Shown here piece by piece: positions 44,919-52,011 of a DNA stretch of 64,000 nucleotides. The notes beneath the pieces were generated by a model that was not told the origin of the DNA, ran no database searches, and saw only the letters and a program-made list of their open reading frames with translations. A program made the translations under genes and the position numbers. This DNA is from Thermoanaerobaculia bacterium (GTDB lineage Bacteria > Acidobacteriota > Thermoanaerobaculia > Multivoradales > JAHEKO01), in the NCBI GenBank assembly GCA_947259925.1, contig CAMYOG010000031.1, positions 1 to 64,000 on the forward strand. Reading direction: 5' to 3'. The first letter of the stretch is position 1. Each line of letters opens with the position of its first letter.

Positions 44919-45425
44919 CTAGAAATCCGGCCCGGGTCGGGACGCCGCCCCGATCAGGACCAGGGTGTCGAGCCGGTCCATGGTCGGGAAGTCGCGGAAC
45001 GTGTAGCGCCAGCGGACCACGTCGCCGGCCGCCAACGACACGTCGACCAGCTTGGTTGCCGTGGCGTTGCCCGCATCGCCCACCGTCGCCTCCAGCATGC
45101 CGAGGCTGATCCTGGTGCCGTCGGCCTTGAAGACCTTGACCCGCACTCTCACTGTCTCGCCCACCGGGATCGCGTCGGCGCTACCTGCCGCCGCGAACGA
45201 GTACTGGAGGATCAGTTCGAGCTCGCCGACGTCCTTGAGCGTGTCCGTCGTGACGATCTGTCGCATCGTCACCCGAAACGGGTGGGTCGATCCGTCCTGG
45301 TCGCAGAAGTGGATCTGCACTCCGGCTTCACCCCAGGGGAAGACGCCCGCCTGGGCGGCTGGCTGGAAGGTGCTGGCCAAGATCAAAGCGAGGAACACCG
45401 ACGCCGTTTTGGATCCGAGTCTCAT
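44919..45425 (-). CDS. Exported protein of unknown function
   Basis: The ATG at 45425 is preceded by AAAGGAGGATCGTG and gives 168 residues with a signal peptide (LALILASTFQPAAQA). The mature part is beta-rich, with two strands like GETVRVRVKVFKADGTRI and WRYTFRDFPTMDRLDTLVLIG. No family recognised. The 289 bp upstream hold no gene that I can support. Confidence 0.7.
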   Translation of the reverse strand: MRLGSKTASVFLALILASTFQPAAQAGVFPWGEAGVQIHFCDQDGSTHPFRVTMRQIVTTDTLKDVGELELILQYSFAAAGSADAIPVGETVRVRVKVFKADGTRISLGMLEATVGDAGNATATKLVDVSLAAGDVVRWRYTFRDFPTMDRLDTLVLIGAASRPGPDF

Positions 45426-45714
45426 CACGATCCTCCTTTCCGGACTCTCGCCCGAAGGCCGGTCGGTCTCCGCCGGACTGTTCGATCGTCGAATGCGTGC
45501 GGGGCCAACCAGAGCCAGCTTGCTCTGGGCACACCCCGAGTCAATACCCGAACGTGGTTCTCGGACCCGCCTCCCGACGTGGGGACGGTCACTCGCCGGC
45601 GCGTCAGCCGTCCAGTGCGGAAAGGTGGCTACCGCACACTTCCACCGCCCCGGACCTGCCTTCCGTGAGCCAGACGTCGTACCCGAGCGGGGGAGACCCA
45701 GCCCAGCAGCGGCG

Positions 45715-46518
45715 CTAGCTGTCCTGATCCGGCGACCTCTTCTCGTAGCCGGCCGGCGATCTCGTCCCGGCGAGCGCGCGCTCCGCCGCGCGGTACGACT
45801 CCGGGGAACCGATGTGAAGACGCCGTCCCTCGACTCGGAAGGCCCGCACGCGCTCCCGCTCGATCAGGAAGGAGATGAAGTTGCCCAGGCCGTCAGTGGG
45901 CTGCCCTCCGTCCAGGTACTCCTCGAGCCGCCGGAACGCGGAGCGCTGGCAGGCGTAGATGGCCGGGCAGACCCAGCTCGAACGCGGCCGCTCGGGCTTC
46001 TCGACGAGGGCGCGAGCGAAACCGTCGGAGTCGAGCTCGAGCACGCCGGACCGCCGTCTCTCCTGCAGATCGGGCTCACGTAGCGCCAGGACCAGGGTCT
46101 CGGCTCCCTGCAGGAAGCTAGTCCAGAAGGGTCTCAACGAGAAGAGAAACAGGTTGTCGCCACCAGCGACCAGAGCCTTCTCAGGTCGGCCCGCTCGCTT
46201 CCAGAGGAAGCGGAGATCGGCGTTCGCGCCCGGGCGTCGGTCCGGGTGCTCGCAGCCGTTGTCCCACAGGTGCAAACGGCTCCCGAGCGCGTGGTGCTCG
46301 CCGACCCAGCGCTCGAACCGATCGAAGGATCGGCGGTTGACTACCAGGTGGCTCTCACCGAGCTCGCTCAACCCGGCGAGCTGGTCGAGCACATGATCGA
46401 GCAGAGGCCGCCCTGCGAGCGGCAGCAGCGGCTTGGGCACTCCAGGTGCCAGCTCACCCATCCTAGTGGCGAAGCCGGCGCAGAGGATGAGAACCGGAGT
46501 CAAGTTCGCGGCTATCAT
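45715..46518 (-). CDS. Sugar-phosphate nucleotidyltransferase-like protein
   Basis: 267 residues with a Rossmann-type N-terminus typical of NTP transferases: VLILCAGFATRMGELAPGVPKPLLPLAGRPLLDH. The expected Gly-rich loop and the Lys of the PKPLLP motif are both present. VAGGDNLF gives the metal-binding Asp. The family makes NDP-sugars or related activated compounds. It is divergent from the MBL hydrolase across 14 bp. The exact sugar cannot be deduced. Confidence 0.86.
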   Translation of the reverse strand: MIAANLTPVLILCAGFATRMGELAPGVPKPLLPLAGRPLLDHVLDQLAGLSELGESHLVVNRRSFDRFERWVGEHHALGSRLHLWDNGCEHPDRRPGANADLRFLWKRAGRPEKALVAGGDNLFLFSLRPFWTSFLQGAETLVLALREPDLQERRRSGVLELDSDGFARALVEKPERPRSSWVCPAIYACQRSAFRRLEEYLDGGQPTDGLGNFISFLIERERVRAFRVEGRRLHIGSPESYRAAERALAGTRSPAGYEKRSPDQDS

Positions 46519-46532
46519 AGTCGGCGCCAGCG

Positions 46533-47276
46533 ATGACGGAGCGTCTGATCCTTCTCGGTGTCGGCACCTGCCAGCTCGAGCCTGGCCGTGCGACCTCGGC
46601 GGTGCTGCTGGAGCTCGACGATCTGAGGCTGGTCTACGACTTCGGCCGTGGCACCGCGGACCGTCTGGCGAGCCTGGACCTCCGACAGGACGACGTCGAG
46701 AGCATCGTCTTGTCCCACTACCATCCGGACCACGTCTCCGACCTGGTGCCCTACCTGCATGCGGCGTCGCACTCGCGCACCGACCCCCGTTCGCGCGATC
46801 TCCATATCTACGGCCCTCCCGGGCTCGACGATGTGGTCGGTCGCCTGCTCGGGCTCTTCGGTCCCGGCAGCCTGGTCGTCGAAGAGCGCTTCACCGTCCA
46901 TCTCGAGGTCGTCGAGAGCGGCACCCTCGCGATCGGCCCGCACCGCTTCGAGTACCGCCATCTACCGCCAGCCGGCAACCATGGCCTGAAGCTGGCTCGT
47001 GGCGGGCGCTCCTACGCGCTCACCGGTGACTCCGACTTCCACCGCGAAGAGATCGACTTCCTGAGCGGCGTCGACCTGGCGATCTTCGACTCCGGTCACC
47101 TCTCCGAGGACCAGATCGTCGAGCTGGCGGTCGCGAGCCGAGCCAAGCGTATGATCTGCTCGCACATCTACGAGCCGCTCGACGAGGTCGCGCTCAACGC
47201 CCGGGCGAGCGCCCGCGGCTACACCGGAGAGATCCGGATCGGTCACGACCTGATGGAGCTCGGCTTGAGCGGCTAG
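46533..47276 (+). CDS. MBL-fold metallohydrolase, RNase Z-like
   Basis: 247 residues. The metallo-beta-lactamase motif is SHYHPDHVSDLVPYL (HxHxDH). GDSDFH supplies a later metal ligand, and the SHIYEP segment near the end supplies another His. The overall layout (LGVGTCQLEPGRATSAVLLE at the N-terminus) resembles RNase Z/AtsA-like hydrolases. True tRNA processing cannot be claimed because an exosite arm is not clear. Confidence 0.87.
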   Translation: MTERLILLGVGTCQLEPGRATSAVLLELDDLRLVYDFGRGTADRLASLDLRQDDVESIVLSHYHPDHVSDLVPYLHAASHSRTDPRSRDLHIYGPPGLDDVVGRLLGLFGPGSLVVEERFTVHLEVVESGTLAIGPHRFEYRHLPPAGNHGLKLARGGRSYALTGDSDFHREEIDFLSGVDLAIFDSGHLSEDQIVELAVASRAKRMICSHIYEPLDEVALNARASARGYTGEIRIGHDLMELGLSG

Positions 47277-47333
47277 CCGAGGGCCGCGCCGGCAGGCGCG
47301 GCGATCGTCCGAATCGGTGACGACCTCACACTC

Positions 47334-47909
47334 TCAGCGGACCGCCTCGAAGATCCGGTAGGGAGGCAGGTTCCGTAGATCGAGCTCCGATCGAACTTCC
47401 GAGAAGGACCGTTCCAGGTGGACCCGCAGGCGCCGGCGGCCGAGATAGAACACCTGGTACGGAACGAACTTGCCGCCCACCGAGAGAGCACTGTGGGTGC
47501 TGGCGACGAGGCGTCCCACGCGCTCCTCACCGAGCCAGAAGAGGGGGATGCCGGAGAAGACGTACTCGGCCGGCCCGAGCTCCAGATCATGGAGGATCTC
47601 GAGTACCCGCTCGGCGGTGTCGCGGACTACGGTCAGCCGTGGATCCTCGATCACGTCGGTCAGCCGCTCGGCGAGACCGGCGTTGTGCTCGATCGCCACC
47701 AATCGACCCTCGGCGTCGAGAGAGTCGAGCAACACGCGTGTAAGGACCCCGGTGCCAGGCCCGTATTCGACGATCAGCCTCGCTCCCGCGGGTCCCGCCT
47801 TCGAGGCGATCCGGTCCAGAACGGCCGCCGAGGTGGGGAAGACCGCGGCGACGCCTTTCGGGTCGCCGAGGAAGGCTCGAAAGTGCGCTCCAAGCGAAAG
47901 AAAGCCCAT
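47334..47909 (-). CDS. SAM-dependent methyltransferase, phospholipid methyltransferase-like
   Basis: 191 residues with the class I methyltransferase glycine loop VEYGPGTGVLT and acidic VAIEHN. The N-terminal FPTSAAVLDRIA and the post-loop SGIPLFWL pattern are typical of PmtA-like phosphatidylethanolamine N-methyltransferases and rRNA dimethylases. PmtA-like activity is favoured by size, but the substrate is unproven. Confidence 0.78.
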   Translation of the reverse strand: MGFLSLGAHFRAFLGDPKGVAAVFPTSAAVLDRIASKAGPAGARLIVEYGPGTGVLTRVLLDSLDAEGRLVAIEHNAGLAERLTDVIEDPRLTVVRDTAERVLEILHDLELGPAEYVFSGIPLFWLGEERVGRLVASTHSALSVGGKFVPYQVFYLGRRRLRVHLERSFSEVRSELDLRNLPPYRIFEAVR

Positions 47910-47969
47910 CCAGCTGCACCGACCTCGAACCGACCGAGCCCTCGGCCCGAGGGCCCGGTCAGCCCGGAC

Positions 47970-48710
47970 CTACCTGTTCTGATACGGCGACTTCTTCTTC
48001 TTGTAGCCGGCCGGGGGGTCGAAGACGTCAGGGTCGATCGGCCCCTTCACGACCTCGATCGCCTCGGTGACACTGCTCGCGTTCATCCCCATCACCGTGG
48101 TGTCGATCCTGGTCATCACGGCGTAGCCGTCGATCTTCTTCATCTCGTCGAACATCTGCTCGAACCGGCTGGCCATCGGTCCCATCGCGGCGTAGACCAT
48201 CTTGCGGGCGTCGTAGTACTCGATCGGCATCTCGAGGTCCGGGGCGGTGCAGAGCTCGAACTCCATCTTGTTGCCGAGCCGCATGAAGTACTGCTGGCAG
48301 TCGTAGCCGGCGTAGTTGCCGGTGTCGGAGCCCTTCCTCACTTCGACCTCGGCCGCCTGGCCCAGCATGCGCTCGAGCATCGGATTGGACTCGAGCATCT
48401 TGTTCACCTCTTCGAGTGCGGCCCGCATCTCCTCGAGCGAGCTCTCGTAGTACTCCTTCTTCTTGTGATCGATGTGCACCATCGATCCCGTCTTGACGTC
48501 GAAGACGGTGTCGTAGCGACCGTCGGAGGTCAGCACCTTGGTCTTGGTGATGTACTGGGTCGAGGTGGTCGGCTTGCCCTTTTCGGGGACGACCTTCGAG
48601 ACGATCTTCAGGTCGTCGGCGGCGGCCGGCGCCAGCGCCACGGCTAGAGCCAGAACCACGAGCAGCAGAATCCTACGAGTTCTCACGTTGATCTTCGTCA
48701 TCGCTCCCAT
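47970..48710 (-). CDS. Exported DUF4412-like protein
   Basis: 246 residues with a signal peptide (ILLLVVLALAVALAPAAA). The mature protein has beta-strand patterns with Tyr/Lys-rich segments: STQYITKTKVLTSDGRY, then VHIDHKKKEYY, then NYAGYDCQQYFM. These resemble the DUF4412/LolA-like envelope proteins that bind lipid. Two Cys residues may pair (CQQY and ELCTA). The gene stands between unrelated minus-strand genes. Confidence 0.7.
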   Translation of the reverse strand: MGAMTKINVRTRRILLLVVLALAVALAPAAADDLKIVSKVVPEKGKPTTSTQYITKTKVLTSDGRYDTVFDVKTGSMVHIDHKKKEYYESSLEEMRAALEEVNKMLESNPMLERMLGQAAEVEVRKGSDTGNYAGYDCQQYFMRLGNKMEFELCTAPDLEMPIEYYDARKMVYAAMGPMASRFEQMFDEMKKIDGYAVMTRIDTTVMGMNASSVTEAIEVVKGPIDPDVFDPPAGYKKKKSPYQNR

Positions 48711-48738
48711 TCGTTCCCTCTCGAGTTGAAGTTCGGCA

Positions 48739-48993
48739 CTAGGTGGACCGCGGCCTGTAGTCCATCTTCATGTACAGATCGCCGGCCTCGAGCTCGAAGA
48801 GCATCTGGGCCAGACGTTTCTCCTGGGTCTCCGGGCGCTTTGCCCGACCGATCCATCCGACGTAGTCGTTCTGCTGGTAGGGCGGACGCGCTCGGTAGGC
48901 CGAGAGCAGGCCGGTCTCTTCCAACGCCACCCGCACGAAGTCGGGCATCGGGTTGCGTGGGCGCGAAAGGCGCGAGAAGTCTCGGACGGTCAT
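48739..48993 (-). CDS. YdeI/OmdA-type domain protein
   Basis: 84 residues. The segment PPYQQNDYVGWIGRAKRPETQEKRLAQML matches the C-terminal helix pair of YdeI-like (bacteriocin-protection, OmdA) proteins. Only that part of the family is present, so it is a short stand-alone version. Cellular role unknown. Confidence 0.72.
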   Translation of the reverse strand: MTVRDFSRLSRPRNPMPDFVRVALEETGLLSAYRARPPYQQNDYVGWIGRAKRPETQEKRLAQMLFELEAGDLYMKMDYRPRST

Positions 48994-49088
48994 TCGAGCG
49001 GATTCTACCTCTGGATCCCGCTCGCGGGTCGTATCCCCAAACGAGGGTAGAATCCGGGGCCTACGAGCCCTATACCTGGAGCGGAAGA

Positions 49089-49343
49089 ATGCCGAAGAGG
49101 ATCTATGTCGGAAATCTCCCGTTCACCTCCACGACCGAGGAGGTGGGCGAGCTGTTCGGCCAGTACGGCGCCGTTCACTCCGTGAGCCTGATCTCCGACC
49201 GGGAGACCGGCCGCCCGCGAGGGTTCGGTTTCGTCGAGATGGACGACGAGGTCGCCGATCAGGCGATCTCGGCTCTCAACGGCTTCGAGCTCGACGGTCG
49301 GCAGCTGAAGGTCACCGAAGCCCGACCGCGCGAGCCCCGCTAG
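49089..49343 (+). CDS. RRM-type RNA-binding protein
   Basis: The ATG at 49089, with GGAG upstream, gives 84 residues that make up one RRM. RNP2 is IYVGNL and RNP1 is RGFGFVEM. Short single-RRM proteins occur in many bacteria and are linked to cold response or RNA handling. The 95-bp gap upstream is shared with the divergent YdeI-like gene. Confidence 0.92.
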   Translation: MPKRIYVGNLPFTSTTEEVGELFGQYGAVHSVSLISDRETGRPRGFGFVEMDDEVADQAISALNGFELDGRQLKVTEARPREPR

Positions 49344-49447
49344 CGCGGCGACGGCCACCGCCCTCGATCGCCCGTGCTAGACTCCCCGCCGTTACGGACA
49401 ACCTTTCATCGGGAGACGCGTCGCCGCGGCGACGCCAAGGAGGCTCT

Positions 49448-49852
49448 ATGAACTGGGGGAAAGTTCTGATCGGCGGTGTTGCTGCGGGAATCGCGATGAC
49501 CATCGCGGACTTCGTGCTCCACGGGATGATCATGTCGAAGACCTACATGGGACTGCCCGAGGTCTTCACGCAGGAGCAGGCCAATCCGCTCTACTTCGTC
49601 CTGATCGCCGTCTGTCTTTCCCTCGGAGCGGCCATGCTGTTCGCCAAGACCCGGCAGTCATGGGCCGGCGGAGTCGCCGGCGGCGCCACCTTCGGCGCCT
49701 TCCTGGGGGTCTTCGCCTTCTTTCCGAGCTTCTACGATCCGCTGGTGATCGACGGCTTCCCGTACTTCCTCGCCTGGTGTCACGGCGGCATCGCCTTCAT
49801 CGGCACGGTCGTCGCCGGCGCGGTGCTCGGTCTGATCATCAAGCGCAGCTAG
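49448..49852 (+). CDS. Four-helix membrane protein of unknown function
   Basis: The ATG at 49448 follows AAGGAGG and gives 134 residues. There are four hydrophobic segments (KVLIGGVAAGIAMTIADFVL, LYFVLIAVCLSLGAAML, GGATFGAFLGVFAFF, GGIAFIGTVVAGAVLGLII). Short Gly/Ala-rich membrane proteins like this are common in Acidobacteriota without known function. Confidence 0.75.
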   Translation: MNWGKVLIGGVAAGIAMTIADFVLHGMIMSKTYMGLPEVFTQEQANPLYFVLIAVCLSLGAAMLFAKTRQSWAGGVAGGATFGAFLGVFAFFPSFYDPLVIDGFPYFLAWCHGGIAFIGTVVAGAVLGLIIKRS

Positions 49853-49944
49853 CCGCTCGAGGGCCGGGCAGCTCGGCCGGTCATGTGGGTCGGGCTAGAG
49901 CCGCTGCTCGTGCGGCAGCGAGAGACCTGGACCCGCCGGCCGGG

Positions 49945-50046
49945 TATCAGGACGCCTTCGCTATCAGGACGCCTTCGCTATCAGGACGCCTTCGCTATCA
50001 GGACGCCTTCGCTATCAGGACGCCTTCGCTATCAGGACGCTTTCGC
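49945..50046. repeat. Six tandem 17-bp units
   Basis: The unit TATCAGGACGCCTTCGC is repeated six times head to tail. Five copies are identical and the sixth has one change (GCTTTCGC). It covers 102 bp with no spacers, so it is not a CRISPR array. Read on the minus strand, the unit contains the last codons and the stop of the small membrane gene that ends at 50032, so that gene's 3' end lies inside unit six. Confidence 0.97.
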
Positions 50047-50256
50047 TGCGGGACCGGTCTCGGAGTCGAGGCCCTCGCCGATCTCGCCGATGAGGCGCGA
50101 CGAGAAGCTCAGGGTAGAGCTCCGCTCGGTCAGGTGGAGGTCGGCGAGCGACGTCTGCCGCGCCAGCAGCTTCCGGACCAGGATATAGACGCCGAGCGAC
50201 AGCACGGCAACCAGAGGGAAGGCGAAAAAGCCTAGTGTGAAGCTGAGCCAATCCAT
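50032..50256 (-). CDS. Small membrane protein, 74 residues
   Basis: One N-terminal hydrophobic segment (FTLGFFAFPLVAVLSLGVYILV) is followed by a polar helix. The protein ends in AAKAS, whose codons and TGA stop fall in the sixth 17-bp repeat. It lies 160 bp downstream of the TPR gene on the same strand. Function unknown. Confidence 0.6.
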   Translation of the reverse strand: MDWLSFTLGFFAFPLVAVLSLGVYILVRKLLARQTSLADLHLTERSSTLSFSSRLIGEIGEGLDSETGPAAKAS

Positions 50257-50321
50257 CCGTCTGTCGCTCGCTGGGTCCGCGACGCCGCGGCGTTCGGTCG
50301 ATCTACCTCGTTTGCTTCTAC

Positions 50322-50335
50322 CACAACATATTGTG
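50322..50335. promoter_or_regulatory. 14-bp palindrome upstream of the small membrane gene
   Basis: CACAACATATTGTG: perfect arms CACAA and TTGTG around CATA. It is AT-rich in a GC-rich setting and about 65 bp before the start of the 74-residue gene. Operator function is a guess. Confidence 0.35.
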
Positions 50336-50416
50336 CCCCGTCAAACCCGGCACACGCCATATTGGACAGGCCAGGCCCGCGTGGGCTCGGCGGTCGCTGC
50401 ACGCGGCCGCGCTCGA

Positions 50417-51742
50417 CTAGAGGCTCGGCCGGAACGGCAAACCGGGCCGGGCCTGCGATCGCTCGACGTAGGTGGCGAGCTCGGCCACCCACGAGACGCT
50501 CACGCGCTGGGCCTTGACCGCGTGCTGGAATAGCTCCATCGCCGCGATCGTCTCGCGAGGGATTCCGAGGGTCCGGAAGACGGTCAGGATCTCGGACGCC
50601 AGCTCGGCCAGCTCCTCGAAGCGGCGCTCCTCGACCAGGATGGTCGCCAGGTCGAACGAGACGGCCGCCGCCTCGTACGGAATCCGGCGCTCGACGAAGC
50701 CTCGCTTGACTTCCAGAAACGCCTCTTCAGCCCGGCGGAACTCGCGTTGGGTCTGAGCGAGCCGGCCTTCCAGCCAACGAAGCCTCAGGAGAACCATCGG
50801 CTCGTTCTGGCGCGCATAGAGGGGCAGGATGTCCTGTAGGAGGTCCATCGCCTGATCCACGTCTCCGTGGCGGTGGTGATAGAGAGAGAGGTTGTGCTTG
50901 GCGGCCAGCGCGGCGCGCGGATCGAGGTCGGCGTCGATGTAGCGCAGCGCGTCCTCGGTCGCCTGGATCGCTCCCTCGAAGTCCCCGGCGGTGCTCAGAG
51001 TGGTGCCCTTGTCGGCCATCATCCGGCCCATCAGGTGCTCGTCGCCGGCGGAACGGAGCAGCCGGATCGCACGATCGTAGAGGCGCGTCGACGCCTCGAG
51101 CTGGCGCCGGGACTTCAGGTACGCTGCCTTCCAGCCGAGCAGCCTGGCCTCTTCCAGCGGATCACCGGAGCCGCACTCGAGCGCCTCCTCGGCGCGCTCG
51201 AAGGACTGGCCCGCCTCGTTCAGCTCAGAGTTGATGCGCAGCGCGTTCGCGTACGCGCCCCACGACCGTGCCCGCATGTCGCTGACCAGAGCGGGGCTGT
51301 ACGGGTACTCGGGGAGCCGTTCCGCGAGCGCAACGGCCAGCTTGGCCCAATCGAGAGCTCGGCTCGGCTCCTGGAAGCCGAGGTCCACGACCCGGGCCAG
51401 GATCAGCTCGGCCAGGAACCAGTTGTGGAACCGTCGGCTGTTGATGATCAGCATCATCCGCCGGTTCTGCGGATGGGCTTCGAGCTCCTCGAACAGCGCT
51501 TCCGCGCGCGCCCGGTCGGCACCGATGCCGCTCTCGCGGGACCGCAGGCGATCGACGTCGATCTCGAGCTCGAACTCGTCCTCGGGCGGTGCGGTCGGAG
51601 GCCAGAGCCGACTGGTGATGTGCTGGCACTCGGGACAGCCCTTGAGCAGATGGCGGACCACCAGGCGGGTCTCGTCTGCAGATAGCGCTCCGGCGACGAA
51701 AGACGTCAGAGCCTCTTCACTCGGGTGATGCGACACGCTCAT
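50417..51742 (-). CDS. TPR protein with an anti-sigma-type zinc-finger-like N-terminus
   Basis: 441 residues. The N-terminus has the HPSEEALTSFVAGALSADET and VRHLLKGCPECQHIT pattern of putative zinc-finger (ZAS-like) proteins. About eight TPR-type helix pairs follow, for example ARSWGAYANALRINSELNEAGQ and GRMMADKGTTLSTAGDFEGA. No membrane segment is seen. No sigma factor gene lies next to it. The same layout is common in Acidobacteriota, and the partner may be coded elsewhere. A possible 19-residue peptide lies just upstream on the same strand. Confidence 0.8.
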   Translation of the reverse strand: MSVSHHPSEEALTSFVAGALSADETRLVVRHLLKGCPECQHITSRLWPPTAPPEDEFELEIDVDRLRSRESGIGADRARAEALFEELEAHPQNRRMMLIINSRRFHNWFLAELILARVVDLGFQEPSRALDWAKLAVALAERLPEYPYSPALVSDMRARSWGAYANALRINSELNEAGQSFERAEEALECGSGDPLEEARLLGWKAAYLKSRRQLEASTRLYDRAIRLLRSAGDEHLMGRMMADKGTTLSTAGDFEGAIQATEDALRYIDADLDPRAALAAKHNLSLYHHRHGDVDQAMDLLQDILPLYARQNEPMVLLRLRWLEGRLAQTQREFRRAEEAFLEVKRGFVERRIPYEAAAVSFDLATILVEERRFEELAELASEILTVFRTLGIPRETIAAMELFQHAVKAQRVSVSWVAELATYVERSQARPGLPFRPSL

Positions 51743-51840
51743 GGAGAAACTGGACGCACCTTACCACTTCCCGCGTACCGTCGTCCATAACGGCGCGGCC
51801 GAACCACCCCCGGACCGAGGGGACGCTCTCGCTCTCGCTG

Positions 51841-51900
51841 CTAGCCGCTGTTGGTGATCGAAGCGTCGTCGCCTGCCGACAGGGAAGTCTTGATCTTCAT
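51841..51900 (-). CDS. Possible 19-residue micropeptide
   Basis: ATG at 51898-51900 and TAG at 51841-51843, giving MKIKTSLSAGDDASITNSG. An AAGG-type ribosome binding site precedes the ATG by about ten bases. It lies in the 265-bp gap upstream of the TPR gene, on its strand, 98 bp before it. The Lys-rich head and Ser/Gly/Asn tail look like a small precursor peptide, but so short a frame could occur by chance. Confidence 0.35.
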   Translation of the reverse strand: MKIKTSLSAGDDASITNSG

Positions 51901-51923
51901 ATAGAGCCGCCTTGCGCTAGTTA

Positions 51924-51956
51924 GCCGGATCATTCCGGCCACATGGGGAAGTTCCC
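51924..51956. promoter_or_regulatory. Palindromes upstream of the micropeptide
   Basis: GCCGGA-TCAT-TCCGGC (51924-51939) and GGGAAGTTCCC (51946-51956) lie in the leader or promoter of the TPR gene unit. On the minus strand a GGAAC is available as a -35 for an ECF-type sigma factor, which would fit the zinc-finger protein downstream. This is speculative. Confidence 0.3.
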
Positions 51957-51965
51957 GACCGTCTC

Positions 51966-52011
51966 GAAAACCTGACAACGGCGGCTTCTGCCGCGACAGG
52001 AAGCCTGTCAG
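51966..52011 (-). terminator. Terminator of the GT39-type gene
   Basis: On the minus strand a bulged hairpin (CTGACA/TGTCAG outer arms, GGCTTC/GAAGCC inner arms in the plus sense) is followed by a short TTTT run. The stop codon of the gene lies in its first arm. Confidence 0.5.

Noticed and set aside
45426..45714. Small genes in the 289-bp gap upstream of the exported protein
   Set aside because: The frames there have no ribosome binding site, no hydrophobic signal and shadow-like composition. Only a weak GTGCGG/CCGCAC inverted pair is visible.
49945..50046. CRISPR array
   Set aside because: The units are 17 bp, contiguous and without spacers, and there are no cas genes in the window.
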